The notes beneath the pieces were generated by a model. That model was not told where the DNA came from and made no database searches. It saw only the letters and a list, made by a program, of their open reading frames with translations. The position numbers and the translations under genes were made by a program. Positions 18,386-27,997 of a stretch of 64,000 bases of DNA are shown here, piece by piece (within the stretch, counting starts at the first letter, position 1; every line of letters begins with the position of its first letter). The DNA comes from Flagellimonas taeanensis (lineage in GTDB: Bacteria > Bacteroidota > Bacteroidia > Flavobacteriales > Flavobacteriaceae): the NCBI RefSeq assembly GCF_003584105.1, contig NZ_QXFO01000006.1, forward strand, positions 124,001 to 188,000, in the 5' to 3' direction.

Positions 18386-19108
18386 ATGACAACACTAGCA
18401 AGATTAGCAATCGCAGTACTATTATCCCTGTTCACCTCGTCCTGTATGATGGACATGAACTTTGGGAGCGGCAAGACCGGAAACGGCGAAGTCGTGGAGG
18501 AAAACCGCAATGTGGATGAAGATTTCACGGTGGTATCCGCTTCGGAAGGAATAGACGTATTCGTAACACAGGGCGCAGAGTTCAAGATCACCGTTGAGGC
18601 GGATGAGAACATCATCGACCTGATAGGAACAGATGTCAGGGAGGGGAGACTAAAAATCCATGCCATTGAGAACATTGGAAGGGCCACCAAGAATGTGTAT
18701 GTGACCCTTCGCAACGTGGATGCATTGGAAAGCTCAAGTGGTGCCGACCTTATCGTCCAAAACATCATCGAGACCGGGAAAATAGATCTTGATGCCAGTA
18801 GTGGTTCCGACCTTCAGGTAGAAGTGGTGGCCGATGAGATCTCTGCAAATGCCAGTAGTGGCGCGGATATCCGAATATCGGGCAAAGCGGATATGCTCTA
18901 TGCCGATGCCAGTAGTGGCTCCGACATCAAAGCAAGGGACCTGACCGTAAAGACCTGCCACGCCGATGCAAGTAGCGGTGCGGACATTTCCGTAAACGTA
19001 TCCGAATCCTTAGTGGCCGATGCCAGCAGCGGTGCGGACATCTCCTATACCGGTGATGCCAGTGTAGAGACCAAAAAATCGGTTTCAGGAAGCGTACGCA
19101 AGTACTAA
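18386..19108 (+). CDS. GIN (DUF2807) domain lipoprotein
   Basis: The 240-residue protein starts at the ATG at 18386, which begins a lipoprotein signal (LFTSSC). An in-frame GTG start lies further upstream but would precede the signal. The mature part is a DUF2807 beta-solenoid, and the turn (S/D/N)ASSG(A/S)D appears six times, for example ESSSGADL, NASSGADI and DASSGSDI. Each turn contributes one rung. Such proteins are secreted envelope adhesins or stress factors encoded beside PspC. It is the last gene of the operon and is followed by a terminator. Confidence 0.9.
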   Translation: MTTLARLAIAVLLSLFTSSCMMDMNFGSGKTGNGEVVEENRNVDEDFTVVSASEGIDVFVTQGAEFKITVEADENIIDLIGTDVREGRLKIHAIENIGRATKNVYVTLRNVDALESSSGADLIVQNIIETGKIDLDASSGSDLQVEVVADEISANASSGADIRISGKADMLYADASSGSDIKARDLTVKTCHADASSGADISVNVSESLVADASSGADISYTGDASVETKKSVSGSVRKY

Positions 19109-19129
19109 GATCCATACCTCAAAAAAACA

Positions 19130-19165
19130 AAAGGCCCGCCCGATTTCGGTGGGCCTTTGTCTTTA
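19130..19165 (+). terminator. Terminator of the PadR-PspC-GIN operon
   Basis: An imperfect stem AAAGGCCCGCC / GGTGGGCCTTT around GATTTC (19130-19158) is followed by GTCTTT. Confidence 0.8.
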
Positions 19166-19215
19166 ATAAATAGGCCCGAAGCCCTATCTTAGCATGATCA
19201 TAAAAAGAAAGTTCC

Positions 19216-20226
19216 ATGCAGATAGCGATTAAAAAATATACCTTGCAACTCGCCCATACGTTCACCATTTCCAGGGAATCCCACGATACCCAGGACACTA
19301 TGATCGTGGCCCTTTCCCATAAGGGACAAACAGGATATGGTGAGGCCACCTCCAACCCCTATTACAAGATTACCGTGGAGAGCATGACAGCCGAGATTGA
19401 AGCAGTGAGGCAAGCCATTGAAGGATATGATTTTGACGATCCGGAAAATTTCTATCGGCATTTGGAATCCCTGAACCTTGAAAAGTTCACTTTGTGCGCA
19501 CTGGACCTAGCAGCCAACGACCTCTACGGAAAACTACTGGGCAAACCTCTTTATGAAATCTGGGGCACCGACAATAGCCACTACCCGACCACCAACTATA
19601 CCATCGGCATTGACACTGTTGAAAAGATGGTGGAAAAACTCAAGGAAAAACCATGGCCCGTTTACAAGATCAAACTGGGCACCCAGGACGATGTTGCCAT
19701 AGTGAGGGAGCTCCGCAAACATACAGACAGTATATTCCGTATAGATGCCAACTGCGCATGGACTGCTGAGGAAACCATCCAAAATGCACCACTGCTGAAG
19801 GATCTCGGTGTTGAATTTTTGGAACAGCCCCTCAAGGCCGATGACTGGGAGGGCATGGCGAAGGTGAGAGCACATTCCGCACTTCCTGTGATTGCCGATG
19901 AAAGTTGTATTGTGGAAAGCGATGTGGAAAAATGTGGTCCCTACTTCCATGGGATCAATATCAAACTGACCAAATGTGGCGGACTGACCCCTGCCCGACG
20001 CATGATCAAAAAAGGGAAAGAACTGGGGCTGAAGATCATGGTGGGTTGCATGACGGAATCCACGGTTGGGATTTCTGCCATTGCACAACTGACCCCTCAA
20101 CTGGACTATGTGGACATGGACGGTTCGTTGCTGCTCAAACATGACATTGCCCTAGGGGTCCAGATTTTGGATGATGGAAAGGTCATTTTTCCCAAACTTC
20201 CCGGAAGTGGGATAGAGCTGATCTAA
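19216..20226 (+). CDS. Dipeptide epimerase (L-Ala-D/L-Glu type), enolase superfamily
   Basis: The 336-residue protein has the muconate-lactonising fold with catalytic KxK at K151/K153 (YKIKLG), metal ligands D177 (RIDANCAW), E203 (FLEQPL) and D228 (IADES), and a second lysine region around 250-253 (INIKLTKCGG). This pattern marks dipeptide epimerases of the AE-epimerase group, which turn L-Ala-D-Glu from murein peptides into L-Ala-L-Glu. It overlaps the next gene by one base (TAATG). The clustering with an NlpC/P60 peptidase supports murein peptide recycling. Confidence 0.9.
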   Translation: MQIAIKKYTLQLAHTFTISRESHDTQDTMIVALSHKGQTGYGEATSNPYYKITVESMTAEIEAVRQAIEGYDFDDPENFYRHLESLNLEKFTLCALDLAANDLYGKLLGKPLYEIWGTDNSHYPTTNYTIGIDTVEKMVEKLKEKPWPVYKIKLGTQDDVAIVRELRKHTDSIFRIDANCAWTAEETIQNAPLLKDLGVEFLEQPLKADDWEGMAKVRAHSALPVIADESCIVESDVEKCGPYFHGINIKLTKCGGLTPARRMIKKGKELGLKIMVGCMTESTVGISAIAQLTPQLDYVDMDGSLLLKHDIALGVQILDDGKVIFPKLPGSGIELI

Positions 20227-21272
20227 TGGCGTATTCCATCGCCCGCATACCCGACCGACTGGTTCAAGCAGATGGCAAAACGTACCTCTACTTTGGAGGC
20301 ACCGCCTATCTGGGACTTCAATCCTATCCTCCTTTTGTGGAACTATTTTCCAAAAATGTGGAGCGATATGGCATGCATTACGGAGCATCAAGAAAATCAA
20401 ATGTCTCGTTGGACATCTATGGAATTGCGGAGGACCATTTGGCAAAATGGGTCGGGGCGGAAAGCTGCCTTACCCTGTCTTCGGGATATTTGGCCGCCCA
20501 ATTGGTCATCCAGACCTTATTGCAGCAAGGACACTCCTTGTTTGCCGCTCCCAATGCACACACCGCACTCCATTTGAACGGAGTGACCAAAACGGAAAGC
20601 TTTAAAGATCTTACGGATAGGCTCCTGAAAGAAATCAACAGGGGTGGTCCAATACCTGTACTTCTTTTTGACACCATTGACTTTTCAGGAAACCAGTTCC
20701 CGCATTTCGATGTCCTAAAAAAACTTCCTTTGGAAAAGATAATGCTCGTTGGTGATGATTCTCACGGCATCGGTATTGTCGGAAAAGGTGGGGGCGGTTG
20801 TTATGGTATGCTCAAAACGTTGAATCCGGCCAAGTTGATGGTCTGTTGTTCCTTGGGCAAAGGCCTTGGAATTCAGGCCGGCGCCATATTGGGAAACCAC
20901 GAGGATGTAGAAATGCTTCGGAACACTCCCTTTTTTGGAGGAGCGAGCCCTCCCCTACCCGCTTTCATGGGTACGCTGTTGGATTCTACCGACATCTATG
21001 CCGAAAGAAGAAAAAAGCTCATGGAAAATGATGCACTATTTAAAGATCTATTGGATCATCCTTCCCTTTTCAAACACATGGAAGGGCATCCTACTTATGA
21101 GTTTGAAGATGCGGATTTGGCCAAGGCTTTGGAAAAAAATGGTTTCATCACCACCTATTTCAACTATCCGGATGCAGACGGGCCCATTGTGGGCCGGGTG
21201 GTCTTGAGCGCCTATCACGAAAAAGACGATATCCAACAATTAGCCTACTGTTTGAACTCGCTTCAAGCTTAA
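20226..21272 (+). CDS. AONS-like PLP-dependent enzyme (class I/II aminotransferase fold)
   Basis: The 348-residue protein resembles 8-amino-7-oxononanoate synthase-type enzymes, with SSGYLAAQLVIQTLL, the PLP-nitrogen Asp in VGDDSHGIG (D177, His180), and the PLP-lysine in CCSLGKGLGIQAG (K212). It is shorter than biotin-pathway BioF, and no bio genes are near. Translational coupling to the epimerase suggests it works on an amino acid released from murein, though the true reaction is not evident. A short biosynthetic or catabolic lyase role is possible. Confidence 0.8.
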   Translation: MAYSIARIPDRLVQADGKTYLYFGGTAYLGLQSYPPFVELFSKNVERYGMHYGASRKSNVSLDIYGIAEDHLAKWVGAESCLTLSSGYLAAQLVIQTLLQQGHSLFAAPNAHTALHLNGVTKTESFKDLTDRLLKEINRGGPIPVLLFDTIDFSGNQFPHFDVLKKLPLEKIMLVGDDSHGIGIVGKGGGGCYGMLKTLNPAKLMVCCSLGKGLGIQAGAILGNHEDVEMLRNTPFFGGASPPLPAFMGTLLDSTDIYAERRKKLMENDALFKDLLDHPSLFKHMEGHPTYEFEDADLAKALEKNGFITTYFNYPDADGPIVGRVVLSAYHEKDDIQQLAYCLNSLQA

Positions 21273-21302
21273 TTGTTTTATAACTATTAAAATTAGTTTA
21301 TT

Positions 21303-22499
21303 ATGAAATTTCCCTTAAAAAAAAGATGCTGTTTTTATGCATTGCTGTCCTTTGTTTTCATGGCATGCGAAACAAAGACGTCCACTGTACCCAACAAAGC
21401 TGAAGAAGCCATTTCCTCCGTTAAAAGCACATACGCTCCCGATACACGGGTCGCCCTTTTCGACATCGAAGCCGTAGAAGGCCCCGAGGGGTATACCTTA
21501 AAAGGGGGCACAAACCTCCCAGAAGCTTTGGATGCCTTACGAAAACAATTGGAACAGAAACAAATTGTTTTTCAGGACAGTGTGGAGGTACTTCCTTCAG
21601 CGAGTTTGGATGGAAAAATATATGGCGCCATAGCACTTTCCGTGGCCAATTTAAGGTCCCGTCCGGCCCATTCCGCGGAAATGGTCACCCAAGGAACTTT
21701 GGGAATGCCCGTAAAGGTGTACCAAAAGCAAGATAGCTGGTACCGTATCCAGACCCCTGACCACTATTTGGGATGGGTGGACAGTAGAGGAATAGCATTG
21801 ATGGACAAGACCCAATTTGAAGATTGGAAGGGCTCAGAAAAATTGATCTACACCAAAACCTATGGACATTCTTTTATTGAAGCGGATGCTTCTTCCCAAG
21901 TGGTATCGGACCTTGTTGCAGGGAATATTTTAAAGTTGGTCACTGAAAATGTAGCTTTTTATCAGGTAGAATATCCTGATGGAAGAAATGCCTATGTCTC
22001 CAAATCCGAAGCGTCTCCATATCTGGACTGGAAATCGAACTTGTCCTTTACCAAGGAAGCCTTGGTTGAAACCTCCAAAACGATGTTGGGCGTACCCTAT
22101 CTGTGGGGAGGCACCTCCACAAAAGGGGTGGACTGCAGTGGTTTTACCAAGACCGTGTATTTTATGAACGGCATGATCATCCCCCGTGATGCCTCGCAAC
22201 AGATCCATGAGGGAACCTTGGTTGACGATTCAGGGGAGTTTGATAAACTCATTCCTGGAGATCTGCTCTTTTTTGGAAGAAAAGCCACAGATTCAACTTC
22301 CGAAAGGGTGGTCCATGTGGGCATGTGGATCGGGAACAATGAGTTTATCCATTCTGCCGGGAATGTACACATCAGCAGTATGGCCAAAAATGCGGACAAT
22401 TTTGACGCGTACAATTATGACCGCTACTTGAGAACCAAACGTATTCTGAACCAAAAGGACGAAGGCCTTTTGTACTTGACGGAACAAGATGTTTTTTAA
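21303..22499 (+). CDS. SH3-domain NlpC/P60 (C40) peptidase lipoprotein
   Basis: The 398-residue lipoprotein (signal FVFMAC, Cys22) has SH3-type repeats (about residues 110-240) and a C-terminal NlpC/P60 domain. Catalytic residues are C278 (GVDCSGF), H338 (VVHVGM) and H350 (FIHSAG). It should cleave D-Glu-meso-Dap (or D-iGlu-Dap) bonds in cell wall peptides on the outside of the inner membrane or at the outer membrane. It is 30 bases downstream of the AONS-like gene, so all three genes form one recycling operon. A strong terminator follows. Confidence 0.93.
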   Translation: MKFPLKKRCCFYALLSFVFMACETKTSTVPNKAEEAISSVKSTYAPDTRVALFDIEAVEGPEGYTLKGGTNLPEALDALRKQLEQKQIVFQDSVEVLPSASLDGKIYGAIALSVANLRSRPAHSAEMVTQGTLGMPVKVYQKQDSWYRIQTPDHYLGWVDSRGIALMDKTQFEDWKGSEKLIYTKTYGHSFIEADASSQVVSDLVAGNILKLVTENVAFYQVEYPDGRNAYVSKSEASPYLDWKSNLSFTKEALVETSKTMLGVPYLWGGTSTKGVDCSGFTKTVYFMNGMIIPRDASQQIHEGTLVDDSGEFDKLIPGDLLFFGRKATDSTSERVVHVGMWIGNNEFIHSAGNVHISSMAKNADNFDAYNYDRYLRTKRILNQKDEGLLYLTEQDVF

Positions 22500-22515
22500 T
22501 CCAGTGAACGCCAAT

Positions 22516-22545
22516 AAAAAGGCCATCCGATGGGATGGCCTTTTT
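22516..22545. terminator. Terminator, works in both directions
   Basis: AAAAAGGCCATCC-GATG-GGATGGCCTTTTT is a perfect hairpin with A-run and T-run, between two convergent genes. Confidence 0.92.
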
Positions 22546-22572
22546 GTATTCAGTGACTAGATTTGTATGAGC

Positions 22573-24054
22573 CTATTCATCCCACCAAACGGGAACCACG
22601 GGATCCTGTTGGTTGGCCAATACGTTTGCTTCGTTTCTGGTAAGCTCTGTAGGGGGATAATTGGCCCTTCTGAACCACTGTCCGGGGAACTCGGTATCCG
22701 CACTTTCCTCTTCGCTCCTAATCTGAAGTCCAGTAAAAACATCATCAGAAAAATCATATCTCCTATAATCCACGAAGGTCTCAGGATTCAGGAAGTTATG
22801 GATGTATTTTTCTTTCATGATATGGTGTAGCATCAGTGCTCCTTCTCCCACATCGATGGCGGCATCGGCCATATAGTCCGCACCATCCACATCATACATT
22901 TCCATACTGGCGGCTATACCGTCCATATAGGCTGCATAGGCAGTGGCATTGGAACCTACACTGGTTGTAGTGCCCCCATTGGCCAAAAATGCGGCTTCAG
23001 CCTTTATAAAAAGTACTTCGGCATAGCTGATGAGAATGAGGGGCGAATCCACACTGGTATAAAAACCGTCTTCCCTGAACCTTGTGTTGGCATCTGTGCC
23101 ATCGGGGGCTATACCACCCCCACCACTGACAAAGCCTTTATATTCGGCCTCATCGCCATTTTCGGCAAACAAGGGCAATCTTGGGTCAATTTCCACAACA
23201 CCGCCCAAGAAAGGATAATAATCCCCGTTCATGGAGCTTACCAATTGGCTGGCAATATCCTTACTGAGGTTACCGGTCTCCCTGGCCAGTATCTCTTCGG
23301 AATACCACGGGTTGATGTTCTTCTCATTATAGTACATGGCAAAGTTGTCATCATTTGAAGTAAATCCATTTTCAACCGTTGAAAGCACTTCAGCGGCCGT
23401 TACCACTCCCTTGTTCACCAAATGCAACTGATAACGGGCCTTTAGGGAATAGGCTGCCCTTAGCCATTGTTCAACATCACCACCATAGATCAAATCCGAT
23501 GAACCAAGTCCAAAACCAGAGTCATCGGGTGCGCTCAATTTTGCTATGGCGCCGTCCAATAGGGTGAACACCTCATTGTAAATTTCCTCCTGGGTATCGA
23601 AACTCGCAAAGTTGTTATCAGGGCCTTGTGTGGCTTCTGAGTATGGAATATTGTCCCAAGAATCGGTAGCAATTCCAATATTGGCCGCAATCAGGATATC
23701 GGCAATGGCATCAATATGGGTTGCTCCCGTCTCGGCGGCCTTTACCTTGACAGCTTTAAGATTGGGTAATACATAGAGATAAACCTGGCTCCAAAGCCCA
23801 TCAGCAGAAGTTTGCCCTGCTGCGCCGCCGCCCGTGCTCACAAAATTCTGCACGTAGTTGCCAAAGGCAAGCTCTGCCGACCTTTGTCCTTCCAATGTAC
23901 TGTGGATGACCGGGGCCATAAGGTCCTGCATGCGCAAATCTTCCAATGGCGCCGTATTGGAAGGCGTGTTCACATCAAAATAATCTTCACTACACCCCAC
24001 ATAGGCAGCAGTGGAGAGTAGTATAAATGCCTTAATTATATGTATTTTTCTCAT
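22573..24054 (-). CDS. SusD-like_2 outer-membrane lipoprotein
   Basis: The 493-residue lipoprotein starts at the ATG at 24054 (lipobox YVGC, then SEDYFDVNTPSNTAP). It matches the SusD-like_2 subfamily, with FVSTGGGAAGQTSADGLW, a central SYAEVLFIKAEAAF helix repeat and MLHHIMKEKYIHNFLNPETF near the end. It forms the lid of a SusC channel and binds the imported molecule, which is often a peptide or small glycan. It is immediately downstream (10 bases) of the SusC gene; no enzymes accompany the pair. Confidence 0.9.
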   Translation of the reverse strand: MRKIHIIKAFILLSTAAYVGCSEDYFDVNTPSNTAPLEDLRMQDLMAPVIHSTLEGQRSAELAFGNYVQNFVSTGGGAAGQTSADGLWSQVYLYVLPNLKAVKVKAAETGATHIDAIADILIAANIGIATDSWDNIPYSEATQGPDNNFASFDTQEEIYNEVFTLLDGAIAKLSAPDDSGFGLGSSDLIYGGDVEQWLRAAYSLKARYQLHLVNKGVVTAAEVLSTVENGFTSNDDNFAMYYNEKNINPWYSEEILARETGNLSKDIASQLVSSMNGDYYPFLGGVVEIDPRLPLFAENGDEAEYKGFVSGGGGIAPDGTDANTRFREDGFYTSVDSPLILISYAEVLFIKAEAAFLANGGTTTSVGSNATAYAAYMDGIAASMEMYDVDGADYMADAAIDVGEGALMLHHIMKEKYIHNFLNPETFVDYRRYDFSDDVFTGLQIRSEEESADTEFPGQWFRRANYPPTELTRNEANVLANQQDPVVPVWWDE

Positions 24055-24064
24055 AGTTCTTTTT

Positions 24065-27000
24065 TTAAAATGCAATGTTCAATCCAAAAGAATAGCTTTC
24101 GGCCAATGGTATGTTCAATCCTGTGAAACCATATACGTTGCTGCCCGCACTATATTGGTTGCCCTCTGGATCATATCCATCGAAAGGAGTCCAAAGAAGT
24201 ATGTTGTTGGCACTGGCAGATATGCTTACCCTATCCAAATTAAGGTCTTTGATGAACCTGCTCTGAAAATCGTAGGAAAGGGAAATGTTCCTCAGCTTCA
24301 CCCAAGAGGCATCCTGTACCAAAATCTCAGCAGCACGGTTGTACACATTGGAATTCCTATAATAATTCTCGTCTATGAAGGCTTCGGTCGTATTGGGCAC
24401 AAAGCCGCCACTTCCATTGTCCATCACACCTTCCAGGACCACATTGACATACCTTTCCAGTGTACTCGTTGGAGTACCATTTCTGATAGCGTTTCGGATA
24501 CCCGCATCATACAGGTCTCCTCCTTTTTTCCATTCCAATAGGAAGTTCAAGCCAATCCCCTTATACTTGAAATTGCTTCCCAATGAAGAGATAAAATCTG
24601 GAAAAGCATTTCCCACGACTACCTTTTCCTCAGTGTTGATGACAGGGAAACCGTTAGCATCTATGTACCGTTCCCCATTTTCATACCTCCATTTGTATCC
24701 ATATAGATTGCCCATTTTGTCGCCGGCCCTTACTTCGGAGGTTATACCGGTAAATCCTGAATCGGCAAAGACCACAGACTCTATGTCCTCTGGTATTTCC
24801 AATACCTTTCCTTCGCTGGTGGACCAGTTCAGGATGACTTCCCATTTAATGTCTTGGTTTCTGATGATGTCCGCACTCAACAAAAATTCATGACCGAAGA
24901 TTTCATAATCCCCAGCATTTCTTGTGATTCCCGAAAGTCCAGAAGAATAGGCCGTGCCCACTGTAAATATCTGGTCTTTGACCCGTGTGTTATAGTAGGC
25001 ATAATCCAGTCGGATTCGATCGTTCAAGAACCTAAGGTCAGCCCCAAACTCAGTAGACTGGTTTCTTTCAGGTACGATATCCAAATCTCCCAACAAGGTA
25101 CTTCTTCGGTACCCTCCTACGCCTCCAAATGGAAAGTCGCTATCTACGACAAAATACTGGCCAACATCGCCAAAGCCTGGTCCTTTACCGACCTCGGCCC
25201 ATGAGGCCCTAAGTTTTCCGAAAGTGAAGATATCGTTTTCTCCAAAGAGGCCCGAAACATCATAGGCCAAGCTCACTGATGGATAAAAGAACGATCTGTT
25301 CTCTTTGGGCAGGGTGGAAACCCAGTCGTTCCTACCCGTAAGCGAAAGGAACAATTTATCCTTGTATCCAAATTTCAGTTCACCAAAGACTCCAACGTTT
25401 CTTAACTGGACTATCTCCTTATTTATAAAAAAGTTTGTGGTGTTCCCGATCTCGTTCACGCCAGGTACATTCAAACCTTCTCCCCTTGCTTCCAAATAAG
25501 ATCTCTTGGAATCGGACAATTGGTGTCCCAAGGTAAGGTCAGTGGTGAAATCCTCTGACCAAGCCTTGTTCAGGGCCACCAAGAAGTTGGACTCCAGACC
25601 TGTGAAGTTTATATTTTGCTCCAAAATGAAACCGCCTATTTGTGCACCACCATCCAGGTCAGGCCCTACATATCGGTTCCTTGCATCGGAATAGTTGTCT
25701 ATCTGTGCCGCATAGGTGATGGTTACCCAATCTTTAGGAGACCACGTAAGGGTCGTGTTCCCAATCCAACGGTTCACATCGTCCTCCAAATTACTGGTTT
25801 CCAACAAATATCTCGGGTTATCAATGATTCCAAAGGAGTAATCCCTTTCGCTGCCATCTGCATTTTGGTAATCGTTTATGGGAAAGGTTCCTGCATAATA
25901 ATACAGGGCACTCATCACAGATTTATCACCACCATTGGCCCTCTTCCCCCCAGAATTGGTAAAGGCTATGGAACCGTCTATGTTAAAGTTGTCGGTTACT
26001 TTATATCCGGCCTTCAACCTAAAATTGGTCTTTTTGTAATCCGTGTTTGGCAATACCCCCTGTTCACTGTTGTTACCCACAGAGAAATAATAGTTTAATC
26101 GGTCATTGGCTCCACTCAGGTTAAGATTGAGCTGGGAATTGAACCCTGTCCTGAAGATATCGTATGGGCTGTAGAACCTGTCATCGGAAAGGTCAACAAT
26201 GTTTCCCCCACCCAAATCATAGGAATCCAGTGCATATTCCGGACCCCATGAATAGAACGATGTGGAGTTTTGGACCCTATTGAAGCCCGTCTCGGAGGTA
26301 GGGTCATAAAGTGTCCTCGGAGCACCGCCAAACCCTTCCCTATATTTGGTTTGGAGCGGTGGCGTTGTTTTTACATTTCGAAAAGTAGTAGAAGCTGTGA
26401 TATTTATCTTGGCCCGCCCTTGTTTCCCCTTCTTGGTAGTAATGATTATAGCACCATTGGCCGCCCTTACGCCATATAGTGCAGTAGCGGCAGCACCTTT
26501 CAGCACGTTGAAGCTCTCAATGTCCTCAGGGTTCAAATCGCCTGCCCTGTTCGAAAAGGCAAACTGCTCTGAACTGTTGGGTGAATTGGAACCGGCACTA
26601 GGCCTTACTTCTCCGGAAAAAGTGTCATTGTCCAAGGCAAGCCCATCCACGATGATCAAGGGTTGGTTACTCCTGTTTGGATTTATAGAGGTCACCCCCC
26701 TGATCAAAATGTCAACACCACCCCCCGATGTACCGGAAGATCTGTTTATCTGCACCCCGGCTACACGACCTTGAAGGCTTTCAATCGGGTTGGCCTGCCC
26801 GGCCAAGTTGAGGTCTTCCGTGTTCACCTTCGTAACCGAATATCCCAAGGATTTCTGTTTTTGCTCGACACCGAAGGCAGTTACCACTACCTCATCGAGT
26901 TGGGTTGAATCTTCTTCCAACACTACATTTAGTGTAGTTGCCGACCCTACCGTAACATCTTTGGTCGTCATCCCCAAATAGGAGAATCTGAGTACCTGCC

Positions 27001-27187
27001 CACTAGAGGCACTAATGGAGTAATTTCCATCAAAATCAGTAGTTGTACCGTTGTTCGTGCCGCTCACCACAATGGTCACCCCTGGCAGTGGTGTCCCTGA
27101 AGTATCGGATACCGTACCAGTTATGGTCTGTCCAAAAGCGGCAATGCAAGAAAACACTGCAACAAATGTTAAATAAATGCTTTTCAT
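24065..27187 (-). CDS. susC: SusC/RagA family TonB-linked outer-membrane protein
   Basis: The 1040-residue protein has a signal peptide, a CarboxypepD_reg-like domain (TITGTVSDTSGTPLPGVTI, residues 20-105), a TonB box (LDEVVVTAFGVEQKQKSLGY), a plug domain and a full barrel ending in YSFGLNIAF. The start at the ATG at 27187 precedes the signal sequence MKSIYLTFVAVFSCIAAFGQ. It imports a nutrient together with the SusD-like_2 lipoprotein encoded 10 bases downstream. No glycoside hydrolase lies next to the pair, so the substrate is unknown. Confidence 0.95.
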   Translation of the reverse strand: MKSIYLTFVAVFSCIAAFGQTITGTVSDTSGTPLPGVTIVVSGTNNGTTTDFDGNYSISASSGQVLRFSYLGMTTKDVTVGSATTLNVVLEEDSTQLDEVVVTAFGVEQKQKSLGYSVTKVNTEDLNLAGQANPIESLQGRVAGVQINRSSGTSGGGVDILIRGVTSINPNRSNQPLIIVDGLALDNDTFSGEVRPSAGSNSPNSSEQFAFSNRAGDLNPEDIESFNVLKGAAATALYGVRAANGAIIITTKKGKQGRAKINITASTTFRNVKTTPPLQTKYREGFGGAPRTLYDPTSETGFNRVQNSTSFYSWGPEYALDSYDLGGGNIVDLSDDRFYSPYDIFRTGFNSQLNLNLSGANDRLNYYFSVGNNSEQGVLPNTDYKKTNFRLKAGYKVTDNFNIDGSIAFTNSGGKRANGGDKSVMSALYYYAGTFPINDYQNADGSERDYSFGIIDNPRYLLETSNLEDDVNRWIGNTTLTWSPKDWVTITYAAQIDNYSDARNRYVGPDLDGGAQIGGFILEQNINFTGLESNFLVALNKAWSEDFTTDLTLGHQLSDSKRSYLEARGEGLNVPGVNEIGNTTNFFINKEIVQLRNVGVFGELKFGYKDKLFLSLTGRNDWVSTLPKENRSFFYPSVSLAYDVSGLFGENDIFTFGKLRASWAEVGKGPGFGDVGQYFVVDSDFPFGGVGGYRRSTLLGDLDIVPERNQSTEFGADLRFLNDRIRLDYAYYNTRVKDQIFTVGTAYSSGLSGITRNAGDYEIFGHEFLLSADIIRNQDIKWEVILNWSTSEGKVLEIPEDIESVVFADSGFTGITSEVRAGDKMGNLYGYKWRYENGERYIDANGFPVINTEEKVVVGNAFPDFISSLGSNFKYKGIGLNFLLEWKKGGDLYDAGIRNAIRNGTPTSTLERYVNVVLEGVMDNGSGGFVPNTTEAFIDENYYRNSNVYNRAAEILVQDASWVKLRNISLSYDFQSRFIKDLNLDRVSISASANNILLWTPFDGYDPEGNQYSAGSNVYGFTGLNIPLAESYSFGLNIAF

Positions 27188-27486
27188 TTCTTTAGTTTGT
27201 GTTAATACTTCTGAAAATTGCCTAAAAAATTTTACAAATCAAACATTTAAGTCAAAAAATGTTCATAGTGTAAAAATGATGCCGTTTTTTGCAATTATTA
27301 TTAGATCATCTGCAAATCTTTTGAAAAAGACATTTTCCGCCAAACTTTTTTTCAAAAAAATATCATCCATTCAATTCAGGATCCTATAATTAATAAAATG
27401 TTAAAATTTACATGGATAAAATCCAATTTTAACAAAAATTATCACTATCTTTTAGATATTCTTTAACCTCCATTAAGTCAATCTCT
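27188..27486. other. AT-rich divergent intergenic region
   Basis: This 299-base region has no open frame worth calling. It holds an inverted repeat AACATTT (27242-27248) / AAATGTT (27257-27263) about 55 bases before the SusC start, which could be an operator. No clear promoter box was seen for susC. Confidence 0.4.
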
Positions 27487-27930
27487 ATGAAAAAATCATT
27501 TTTTATCATTGTGTGCTTTGTCTTTTTCTTGATGGCCGGGAGCTTTAAGGGAATTGAACAAAATCGTCACTCCATCGAGGGTACGTGGGAATTACAGAGT
27601 TTTTATAGCTATGACGGTAGAAACGTGGTAGATACTATTGAAAAATCTGATGGATATCGGCAGGTCAAGATGTATTCCAAGGAAAAAATCATGTGGACCA
27701 GGTATGTGCCCGATGACCCCAATGGAAGGTTTGGCTATGGCTCGTACAGAACAACGGATTCTTCCCTGATAGAAATTATTGAATACGGGGATGATGAAAT
27801 GATGAAGGCCTTGGACACTATGCGCAACTTTACCTTTGAGTTGCTGCTCACTGAGGATTCCTTTAGCCAGATTACCGTGGATAACGATGGCAACAGGACC
27901 TTTTCTGAAAATTACAGAAGAATTGACTGA
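27487..27930 (+). CDS. Lipocalin-like secreted protein, uncharacterised
   Basis: The 147-residue protein has a signal peptide (MKKSFFIIVCFVFFLMAGSFKG). The mature part starts with SIEGTWELQSFYSYDG and continues as alternating strands, the pattern of lipocalin-like DUF4488-type proteins that carry a GTWxL motif. No active site is seen. It is divergent from susC and followed by a terminator shared with trxB on the other strand. Confidence 0.7.
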   Translation: MKKSFFIIVCFVFFLMAGSFKGIEQNRHSIEGTWELQSFYSYDGRNVVDTIEKSDGYRQVKMYSKEKIMWTRYVPDDPNGRFGYGSYRTTDSSLIEIIEYGDDEMMKALDTMRNFTFELLLTEDSFSQITVDNDGNRTFSENYRRID

Positions 27931-27945
27931 AATATCCGCAAAAGA

Positions 27946-27974
27946 AAAAGGCGCTGTTAATGACAGCGCCTTTT
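27946..27974. terminator. Bidirectional terminator between the lipocalin-like gene and trxB
   Basis: AAAAGGCGCTGT-TAATG-ACAGCGCCTTTT, a perfect stem with A- and T-runs, serves both convergent genes. Confidence 0.92.
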
Positions 27975-27997
27975 ATTTATGACTTCTATCAACTCTC

